Positions 1 through 4,969 of a stretch of DNA of 5,716 nt are shown piece after piece. This DNA is from Myxococcales bacterium. GTDB taxonomy: Bacteria; Myxococcota; Myxococcia; Myxococcales; Myxococcaceae. The stretch is from assembly GCA_003153055.1 (NCBI GenBank), contig PMBV01000503.1:1-5716 (forward strand), given 5' to 3'. The notes beneath the pieces are model-generated. The model ran no database searches. It was not told where the DNA came from and worked only from the letters and a program-made list of their open reading frames with translations. Numbering within the stretch: the first letter of the stretch is position 1; every line of letters begins with the position of its first letter. Position numbers and translations under genes: made by a program.

Positions 1-760
1 GGATGACGGTCGAGCCCATCTCGAACATGCCCACCTCGGCGCCCTTCTCGAGGCTCAGCGGCCGAGGGTACGTGTGGCTCACCGCGGCCTGCCCGTCATG
101 GGTCGTGACGGCATCATAGGCGGCGTGGATCCGCGCCACGCACGTCGCACCCACCGCCACGTAGGCGAGCTTCCCGGCGGCCGTGTCGAGCCACGTCACC
201 AGGCGCTCGTTCAACGAGAACAGGGCGTCCTTGGTGCGCACCGAGGCGCCGTTGACTGGCCAGAACTGCCCCGGAAGGTACTGGTACCCGGTGACGGCTC
301 CGGCGACGGGGGCGTGAAACCGGTGGTAGTCGCGGGGCGAGAGGTAGAGGGTGATGAAGCTGCCGCCCTCGAAGTCGAGCGCCCGTCGGCCCTCTCCGAG
401 CAGCTTGTCGACCGGAAAGGTGATGCCCTTGGCCTGAAGGCACTGCCCTGCTTCGACCCGGCCGAACTGCGACACGTGAGCATCGACCGGGCTCACCACC
501 ACGTCGGCGCCCGGGTCGACCGAGCGGCTCCCGGCCTTCAGCTTGCGGGTGAAGAACTCGGCGAAGGTGGGGTAGTCCTCGAGCTTCCCCTCGGCTTCTC
601 CCATCTCGACCCGGTACCGCTGGGCGAACAGCCTGATGGCCGTCTGGTGCACCGGCCGTGGGAGCGGCGCCCGAGTGGCCGCGCCCACTGCCGTCGACAG
701 CGCGGCCTTGGGCAACAACCGCATCAGGGTCATGAAGGCTCGATCTTGGAGTTCACTCAC
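1..760 (-). CDS. psd: Phosphatidylserine decarboxylase proenzyme, 3' end off the left edge
   Basis: This pyruvoyl enzyme converts phosphatidylserine to phosphatidylethanolamine at the inner membrane, the last step of PE synthesis. In total 253 residues are visible. Family landmarks appear in order: a PTFAEFFTRKL segment (64-74), the catalytic aspartate in SPVDAHVSQ (Asp93, matching E. coli Asp90), LSPRDYHRFHAP with the catalytic histidine (140-151), and the self-cleavage motif MGSTV with Gly249-Ser250. Ser250 (codon 11-13) becomes the pyruvoyl group of the alpha chain. Only the short alpha-chain tail is missing. The GTG at 760 is chosen because it gives an N-terminus of the expected length before the conserved LLPK segment. 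A GGAGG at 773-777 lies 12 bases upstream, which is rather far. ATG at 733 is the alternative start. The start overlaps the stop of the lipoprotein gene by 8 bp, suggesting coupled translation. One oddity is that the residues after Asp93 are Ala-His, where E. coli has Gly-Val. Confidence 0.96.
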   Translation of the reverse strand, partial: MSELQDRAFMTLMRLLPKAALSTAVGAATRAPLPRPVHQTAIRLFAQRYRVEMGEAEGKLEDYPTFAEFFTRKLKAGSRSVDPGADVVVSPVDAHVSQFGRVEAGQCLQAKGITFPVDKLLGEGRRALDFEGGSFITLYLSPRDYHRFHAPVAGAVTGYQYLPGQFWPVNGASVRTKDALFSLNERLVTWLDTAAGKLAYVAVGATCVARIHAAYDAVTTHDGQAAVSHTYPRPLSLEKGAEVGMFEMGSTVI

Positions 761-1478
761 TGGCGTCAGGGGCCTCCGCCCCAGCAACCGGCATCCCCAT
801 CACGTACGGCATGGGAGGAGCCTCAGGCTGCGCGACGGCCGGGGCACGGCCGGCGTCGATGATGGTGATGGTACGCTGCTCGGTCCGCTCCTCTGCCAGC
901 CGACCGTTCTGGAACAGAAAGAAATGATGGGTGTCTTCGTTGGCGATTCCGTATTTGAGGATGCAGGTGGGCGTGCGAATGACCTCCCAGGCTTGCATGC
1001 GCCCTTTGCCGGGAATGTCCTTCTCGCCAACTCCCTCCATGCACGTGCCAAAGCGCTCCTGAAACTCGGCCAGGGTCATGTTCGCCCACGGTCGGGCAGG
1101 GCCAGCGTCGGGCGTCCCCACCACCTCGGTCTTTGGCTCCACGGGCCGCGTCACTTCGACTGGCGGAGGCAGCCGGGCCGCGGCCGCGCTCTGGGCCAGC
1201 GCAGCCGCCGCGTCAGCGCGCTCCTTCATGACCCGCTGGCGATTGGCCTCGAGGTTCGACGAGAGCTCGCGCGCCTTGGGCCCCTCGACGGTGTCGGGAG
1301 GAATCGCCTTCAACGCCGTCACGATTCCCGTCATCTCGTCGGAGAGGAGCCCCTCCTCGCCGTCGCGGGTTTCGAGAATGGTGGCTCTCGACTCCAGGTC
1401 GTAGAACTCACGGGCGGTCTTCTTCCGGCATCCACTCAGGCCAAGCCCCAAGACGAGGACGACCAGTACGGTGCGCAT
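753..1478 (-). CDS. Predicted outer-membrane lipoprotein of unknown function
   Basis: This 241-residue protein begins with a classic lipoprotein signal peptide: Arg2, a hydrophobic stretch at 4-14 and the lipobox LSGC, with the lipidated cysteine at Cys17. The following residues are RKK rather than Asp, so outer-membrane sorting is expected by the E. coli +2 rule, which is not proven in this group. Residues 20-100 are charged and probably helical, ending in an Ala-rich run. Residues 103-130 are a Pro-rich linker. Residues 133-200 form a compact domain with two cysteines (Cys146 and Cys172) that could form a disulfide, and a phrase FLFQNGRLAEE faintly like BamE/SmpA-type small lipoproteins. 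The tail (210-241) is rich in Pro and Ala. I do not recognise a family. The ATG at 1478 is chosen because the frame stays open upstream but lacks a signal sequence there. A weak GGAA lies about 10 bases before the ATG. It follows the phosphoesterase gene by 56 bp and overlaps psd. Confidence 0.88.
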   Translation of the reverse strand: MRTVLVVLVLGLGLSGCRKKTAREFYDLESRATILETRDGEEGLLSDEMTGIVTALKAIPPDTVEGPKARELSSNLEANRQRVMKERADAAAALAQSAAAARLPPPVEVTRPVEPKTEVVGTPDAGPARPWANMTLAEFQERFGTCMEGVGEKDIPGKGRMQAWEVIRTPTCILKYGIANEDTHHFFLFQNGRLAEERTEQRTITIIDAGRAPAVAQPEAPPMPYVMGMPVAGAEAPDASE

Positions 1479-1534
1479 GGCGGCACTGTTCCAACGACTT
1501 GGGGGCCTCCGCAAGCTTTTCAAACGCGCCGCCC

Positions 1535-2266
1535 TCACACGCCCAGGAAGAGCCGCTTGCCGAAGTTGAGCGCGAGGTCGGCGTCGAAGATGCGCTGCGC
1601 CGAAGCCTGAATGTCGTACTCCACGCGCACGTAGTCGACGGTGCGCGTCTGGGTGTCGTAGATCACGAAGCACGCCCGGTTGTCGTAGTCGCGCGGCTGC
1701 CCGACCGACCCCACCGAGATGATGTACTTGTAGCCCTTGCGAACGCCGAACTTCTGCGACACCACGTCGTTGACCTCGCCGTTTCCCAGCGCGAAGGCCT
1801 TGCAGAGGTGGCTGTGCCCGATGAACGTCACCTCGGGGAGGTCGGAGGTGAACGGGGTGAGCTCCCGAGCCTGCTCGATGGCGAAGATGTACTCGTACGC
1901 CCTGGGCTCGATGGGAGAGCCGTGAGAGAAGCCGACATCACCGATGCGGTAGGTGAACGGCAGGCTCCTCAACCAGGCGTGGTTCTCCTCGCTCACCATC
2001 GACGCAGACCAGTCGAGGGCATGCCGAGCCGCGTCGTAGTAGAAGGAATAATCCATGCGGCCCGACACGGCGGCGTCATGGTTCCCGAGGAGCGTCACCT
2101 CGGCGTTGGTGCGCACCACGTCACAGCAGGCGTTGGGAGACGCCCCGTAGCCCACCACGTCGCCCAGCGAGACGACACGGTCGACCTTCGATTTCTCGAT
2201 GACTCGCATCACCTCGGTGAGCGCTTCGATGTTGCTGTGGATGTCGGAGATGATGGCGATCCGCAC
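1535..2266 (-). CDS. Calcineurin-like metallophosphoesterase (YfcE/COG0639-like)
   Basis: This is a 243-residue cytosolic hydrolase of the binuclear-metal phosphoesterase superfamily. All signature blocks are present: SDIHSN (Asp8, His10), GDVVGYG (Asp36), LGNHDA (Asn62, His63), FSHGSP (His115) and IGHSH (His151, His153). A C-terminal SVGSVGQPRD block (184-193) is typical of the small bacterial Metallophos_2 type. The metal-ligand set is complete, so the protein should be active. Its substrate cannot be read from sequence: relatives act on cyclic phosphodiesters, phosphoserine or dinucleoside polyphosphates. The start is GTG at 2266, since the first residues RIAIISDIH form the first beta strand, and AGGGAG (2273-2278) lies 6 bases upstream. 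It sits 32 bp after the PilZ gene, so the two are probably co-transcribed. Confidence 0.93.
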   Translation of the reverse strand: MRIAIISDIHSNIEALTEVMRVIEKSKVDRVVSLGDVVGYGASPNACCDVVRTNAEVTLLGNHDAAVSGRMDYSFYYDAARHALDWSASMVSEENHAWLRSLPFTYRIGDVGFSHGSPIEPRAYEYIFAIEQARELTPFTSDLPEVTFIGHSHLCKAFALGNGEVNDVVSQKFGVRKGYKYIISVGSVGQPRDYDNRACFVIYDTQTRTVDYVRVEYDIQASAQRIFDADLALNFGKRLFLGV

Positions 2267-2272
2267 TGCGTT

Positions 2273-2278
2273 CTCCCT
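2273..2278 (-). promoter_or_regulatory. Ribosome binding site of the metallophosphoesterase gene
   Basis: AGGGAG on the minus strand lies 6 bases before the GTG at 2266, an ideal Shine-Dalgarno spacing. It supports the GTG as the true start. Confidence 0.75.
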
Positions 2279-2298
2279 ATGCGCCTACCGTCCGGTCG

Positions 2299-2619
2299 TC
2301 AATTGGTCTGCTCGGTGTAGACGAGCCGACGAATGGCGACCTTGGCGGCGTCGTCGATCGCCTCGAAGCTGAGCCCCATTCCTGGAGGCCCACCCTGCCC
2401 CTCCACCCTCGCCCACCTGACCCGGGCTTCGGCCTGCACGCCATTCTCCGCGCCGAAGTGCACCCGGGTCAGGGTGCCTTGCTCCAACGGAGTGCTGGTG
2501 CGCAGGAACAGACCACCCTCGCTCAGGTTTCCAAGGTAGGCGTACACCGTCACGTTGTCTGACTCGCACCAGCACCGCAGGTGACAAGGTATTCGCTGGT
2601 GTTTCCGGCTGTAGGGCAC
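2299..2619 (-). CDS. Single-domain PilZ protein, predicted c-di-GMP receptor
   Basis: This 106-residue protein consists of essentially one PilZ domain. The two canonical c-di-GMP-binding motifs are intact: RxxxR at Arg5-Arg9 (RKHQR) and the N-x-S-x-x-G motif at Asn31-Ser33-Gly36 (NLSEGG). The remaining strands follow, with GLFLRT (36-41), a VRWAR strand (67-71) and a GMGLSFEAI strand (80-88). The style resembles the abundant myxobacterial PilZ paralogues (TIGR02266). Known PilZ stand-alone proteins bind c-di-GMP and act on motility, polysaccharide or development through partner proteins; the partner here is unknown. The frame is open up to a GTG at 2712, giving 137 residues, but the GTG at 2619 is preferred. 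It has GGGAGG 6 bases upstream, the domain starts right after it, and the extra 31 codons are of atypical composition. It is followed 32 bp later by the phosphoesterase gene. Confidence 0.92.
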   Translation of the reverse strand: MPYSRKHQRIPCHLRCWCESDNVTVYAYLGNLSEGGLFLRTSTPLEQGTLTRVHFGAENGVQAEARVRWARVEGQGGPPGMGLSFEAIDDAAKVAIRRLVYTEQTN

Positions 2620-2625
2620 CGCTGT

Positions 2626-2631
2626 CCTCCC
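2626..2631 (-). promoter_or_regulatory. Ribosome binding site that decides the PilZ start
   Basis: GGGAGG on the minus strand is followed by a 6-base spacer (ACAGCG) and then the GTG at 2619. This near-perfect Shine-Dalgarno is the main reason to shorten the PilZ gene from the longer open frame that starts at 2712, which has no comparable site. Confidence 0.75.
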
Positions 2632-2662
2632 AGAAGACTCATGCCTCGGTCTTTCGACGGTG

Positions 2663-2696
2663 AGGTCCTCCTTGAAGCCTAATGATGGAGGAGCCT
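2663..2696 (-). promoter_or_regulatory. Stem-loop in the leader of the PilZ gene
   Basis: On the minus strand AGGCTCCTCC (2696-2687) can pair with GGAGGACCT (2671-2663). This gives nine base pairs with one bulged C around a 15-base loop. No T-run follows, so it is not a standard intrinsic terminator. The CTCCTCC arm is also complementary to the ribosome binding site at 2626-2631, so an alternative fold that hides that site is possible. The stem is seen in the sequence; any regulatory role is inference. Confidence 0.35.
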
Positions 2697-2736
2697 GGTC
2701 GCACTCGCGCACGTCACGCTGACATCAGCCCACATC

Positions 2737-3384
2737 TCAGAAAAGGTGATTGTGGAAGTCGTAGATCTTCTCGACGGCGATCTGCCGGTAGCGCTCGACC
2801 TTGAGCGCCCGGTGGGCGCAGTCGGCGACGAAGGCAGGTTCGTCAACCAGCGACGTGGCCTGGAGGTGACGGGCGTGGCTGCGTATGTGCTTGGCGACCC
2901 GATGGGGGTGAAAGCACCAAGCCGAGGAGAACCGCCACACCCCGCCGAAAGGAATGAGCCGGCACTCGAGGACGTCGCCCTCGGCGAGGCCCACGAGCTG
3001 GCGCCGCTCGGCGATGGCGAAGTCGAGGTGGCTGAACAAGCCTTGCACCCGCACCGAGCCCACAGCGAGCTTCTTGACCTCGAAGAGGCCATGCACTGTC
3101 TGAGAGAAGGCGCGCCACGCGGCACAGCGCTCGGAGCTCTCTGCCTTGAGCGCCTCGAGGTACCGGGCCCTCGCCGGGGTGCCACCCAGGTGCGGGGCGA
3201 CGCGGTCGCACACGTAGTGCTCGAGAAACGCGGCCATTCGCATTTCGAGCACCCGGTCGTCGTCGAAGACCTCCCCGGTGCGGTGGAAGTACTCTTTCCG
3301 AGCCAACAGGAGGTCGTCCTTGTTCGCCGCGGGCGTGGCCCAGGTGATGAGCTCCTCCATCCACGGCTGGGCCGAGGTGCTCAT
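2737..3384 (-). CDS. Protein of unknown function coupled to carA
   Basis: I do not recognise a family for this 215-residue protein. It has no signal peptide or membrane segment and is predicted to be cytosolic. The N-terminal part (1-100) is charged and probably helical, with a KEYFHRTGEVFDDD segment (30-43). A more strand-like middle section (105-160) includes VRVQGLFSHLDF (111-122) and FGGVWRFSSAWCFHP (146-160). The C-terminal part is basic and rich in histidine (HPHRVAKHIRSHARHL, 159-174) and ends in YDFHNHLF. Cysteines occur at 59, 87, 141, 157 and 189. The ATG at 3384 shares an ATGA overlap with the carA stop, and I see no Shine-Dalgarno before it. Translation is therefore probably coupled to carA, which supports it being a real gene. 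The clustered His and Cys residues might bind metal, but no known motif is matched. Confidence 0.85.
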   Translation of the reverse strand: MSTSAQPWMEELITWATPAANKDDLLLARKEYFHRTGEVFDDDRVLEMRMAAFLEHYVCDRVAPHLGGTPARARYLEALKAESSERCAAWRAFSQTVHGLFEVKKLAVGSVRVQGLFSHLDFAIAERRQLVGLAEGDVLECRLIPFGGVWRFSSAWCFHPHRVAKHIRSHARHLQATSLVDEPAFVADCAHRALKVERYRQIAVEKIYDFHNHLF

Positions 3385-4511
3385 GCGCGGGGCTGGTGGT
3401 GGGCAGCCATGAGGTCGGCGAAGCGACGGAAGAGCGGGCGCGCGTCGTGAGGGCCGGGAGACGCCTCGGGGTGGTACTGGACGCTGAACGCCTGGGCCTC
3501 AGGCACCGCCAGCCCCTCCACCGTCTGGTCATTCAGGTTCAGGTGGGTGACGACGGCCCGCTTGCCAAGGCTCTCGGCATCGACGGAGAAGCCGTGGTTC
3601 TGCGAGGTGATGTCGACCTTCCCCGTGGTCAAGTCTTTCACGGGCTGGTTGGCGCCACGGTGGCCGAACTTCATCTTGAAGGTGCGGGCGCCCAGGGCGA
3701 GGGCCAAGATCTGATGGCCCAGGCAGATGCCGAAGACCGGAACCTTGCCCAGAAGCGTGGCCACGACTCGATCGGCACCCTTGACGGCCGCCGGGTCGCC
3801 GGGGCCATTGGTCAGGAACACGCCGTCTGGTTTCCGCCCGAGAATGTCCTCCGCCGAGGTCCCCGCGGGGACGACCGTGACCCGACACCCGACGTCCACC
3901 AGAAATTGGAGCATCGCCTTCTTGAGCCCGTAGTCCACCGCCACCACGTGGAAGCGAGGGGCAGACGGGGGCACCCCGCCGTCGCCCAACACGTCAGGGG
4001 TCGCCTTGGTCCACTCGTAGACGCGGGTCGTCGAGATGCCCGTCGCGAGATCGAGCCCCTCCATGCCGGGAGCGGAGCGCGCCCGCTCGACCAACGCCTG
4101 CGCCGAGTGCTGGCCGGTCGAGAGCACGCCCATCTGCGAGCCATGCACTCGGAGGTGCCGCACCAGTCGTCGAGTGTCGAGCCCCTCGATGCCGGCCACA
4201 CCCCAGCGTCGCAGGTAGGCGTCGAGGGAGCCTTCCGAGCGCCAGTTCGACGGAGGCGAGACCTCCTTGACGACCATGCCGACGGCGTGCGGGCGCGACG
4301 ATTCTTCATCGGCGGCGTTGGCCCCCACGTTGCCCATCTGAGGGTAGGCCATGGTGACGATCTGCCCGACGTAGGAGGGATCGGTGAGGATCTCCTGGTA
4401 GCCGAAGATCGAGGTATTGAACACGACCTCACCGATGGTCTCGGCGTCGGCGCCAAACGACCGTCCTTCGAAGAGCGTGCCATCGGCCAAGGCGAGGACC
4501 GTTCGCTTCAT
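3381..4511 (-). CDS. carA: Carbamoyl-phosphate synthase small (glutaminase) subunit
   Basis: This subunit hydrolyses glutamine and passes ammonia to the large subunit CarB, making carbamoyl phosphate for pyrimidines and arginine. Its 376 residues are close to the 382 of E. coli. The N-terminal CPSase small-chain domain includes GEVVFNTSIFGYQEILTDPS (27-46) and PQMGNVG (57-63). The class I glutamine amidotransferase domain follows, with LTNGPGDP (233-240), the nucleophile Cys263 in GICLGHQ (261-267), QNHGFSV (304-310), and His347 and Glu349 in QYHPEASPGPHD. The catalytic triad is complete. The ATG at 4511 overlaps the preceding stop (ATGA), with a modest GGGAAA about 6 bases upstream. The next gene overlaps its stop in the same way. 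carB is not adjacent in the window. It should not be confused with the myxobacterial carotenoid-gene repressor that is also named CarA. Confidence 0.98.
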   Translation of the reverse strand: MKRTVLALADGTLFEGRSFGADAETIGEVVFNTSIFGYQEILTDPSYVGQIVTMAYPQMGNVGANAADEESSRPHAVGMVVKEVSPPSNWRSEGSLDAYLRRWGVAGIEGLDTRRLVRHLRVHGSQMGVLSTGQHSAQALVERARSAPGMEGLDLATGISTTRVYEWTKATPDVLGDGGVPPSAPRFHVVAVDYGLKKAMLQFLVDVGCRVTVVPAGTSAEDILGRKPDGVFLTNGPGDPAAVKGADRVVATLLGKVPVFGICLGHQILALALGARTFKMKFGHRGANQPVKDLTTGKVDITSQNHGFSVDAESLGKRAVVTHLNLNDQTVEGLAVPEAQAFSVQYHPEASPGPHDARPLFRRFADLMAAHHQPRA

Positions 4512-4930
4512 TTGATCTTTCCCGTCTTTTCCGCCACGAAATGCACCGTCGTGCGCCGGTTGCTCGGTCTGAGCACAACGACCCGATCGTATTCGAGGCG
4601 AACGCGAACCAGGTTCACCTCGGGGTCGATCTTCACGTCGACCGCGTCGTCCGAGATGCCGAGCCCGGGCTGAACGGTCTCTTCGCCTGTCTCCTCGTCG
4701 ACCTGAAAGTGCCAGCCCACCTGCGTGTTGAGGTGCCTCACGAGTTGGTCACGCGCCTCGGTCGGGCTCAAGTCGGTCTGCGCTCGGGTGAAGGCGAGCC
4801 AGACCTCTTCTTTGACGCCGAAGTGCTCGTAGTAGGCCGGACCGTAGACCATGAGCGCCCACCCGCCGGCGATGGCCCCGAGCAGCAACAACACTGTCAC
4901 CGGGTTGGTGTCACCACGAGGAGGGCTCAC
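4508..4930 (-). CDS. Small single-pass membrane protein, DUF4845-like, between lepB and carA
   Basis: This 140-residue protein has one transmembrane helix at about 11-29 (VTVLLLLGAIAGGWALMVY), preceded by a short N-terminus. After the helix comes PAYYEHFGVKEEV (31-43). A soluble part follows, ending in strands such as VDVKIDPEV (97-105), LVRVRLEYDRVVVL (107-120) and TTVHFVAEKTG. This plan of a TM helix, a Tyr-containing segment, a small helical part and then Tyr-containing beta strands resembles DUF4845 proteins. Those are encoded next to lepB in many Proteobacteria, and here too the gene follows lepB, 39 bp downstream. The assignment is an analogy from layout and recall, not a proven match. 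The start is GTG at 4930. No good Shine-Dalgarno precedes it (GAGGG is 14 bases away), and GTG at 4900 is an alternative. The stop overlaps the carA start. Confidence 0.85.
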   Translation of the reverse strand: MSPPRGDTNPVTVLLLLGAIAGGWALMVYGPAYYEHFGVKEEVWLAFTRAQTDLSPTEARDQLVRHLNTQVGWHFQVDEETGEETVQPGLGISDDAVDVKIDPEVNLVRVRLEYDRVVVLRPSNRRTTVHFVAEKTGKIK

Positions 4931-4969
4931 TCGCGAGGTAAGTACCCTCGAGGTGCCGACAGCGTCAAG
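4931..4969 (-). other. 39-bp lepB/membrane-protein spacer with a small hairpin
   Basis: On the minus strand CGAGG and CCTCG (4949-4945 and 4937-4933) can form a 5-bp hairpin with a 7-base loop. The spacer also holds TTGACG (4968-4963), followed 18 bases later by TACTTA (4944-4939). The first matches a sigma-70 -35 element at five of six positions. The second is a poor -10, so an internal promoter is only a weak possibility. Confidence 0.25.

Larger units (their letters stand above)
2620..2736 (-). other. 117-bp intergenic region before the PilZ gene, likely holding its promoter
   Basis: This is the largest gap in the window and the likely boundary between two transcription units. It contains the stem-loop at 2663-2696, the ribosome binding site at 2626-2631 and a short inverted repeat GCTGA-TG-TCAGC (2718-2729). 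I see no convincing sigma-70 pair and no sigma-54 TGGC/GC element, so promoter placement is by position only. No T-tract terminator is seen after the upstream gene, so some read-through from the carA operon is possible. Confidence 0.45.

Noticed and set aside
1479..1534. Terminator between the phosphoesterase and lipoprotein genes
   Set aside because: The 56-bp spacer contains only the 6-base palindrome AAGCTT and no stable stem followed by a T-run.
1479..1673. 65-codon N-terminal extension of the lipoprotein frame
   Set aside because: It overlaps the 3' end of the phosphoesterase gene, is very Arg-rich, and would bury the lipoprotein signal peptide that begins at 1478.
74..2320. Long plus-strand open frames opposite psd, the lipoprotein and phosphoesterase genes
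   Set aside because: Their products look like GC-rich shadow translations, they overlap each other, and the minus-strand genes have clear family motifs.
2620..2712. 31-codon N-terminal extension of the PilZ protein from GTG at 2712
   Set aside because: It has no good ribosome binding site and atypical codons such as TTA and CCA, while the GTG at 2619 has an ideal site and begins right at the domain.
2620..2736. A c-di-GMP (GEMM) riboswitch before the PilZ gene
   Set aside because: A GTC-GAAA-GAC mini-hairpin recalls the GEMM tetraloop, but the stem is only 3 bp and the conserved core of that riboswitch is not present.
3396..4673. 425-codon open frame on the plus strand opposite carA
   Set aside because: It is a mirror of carA and the membrane-protein gene in high-GC DNA. 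Its product is Arg-, Gly- and His-rich without recognisable domains, and the minus strand holds a complete catalytic carA.
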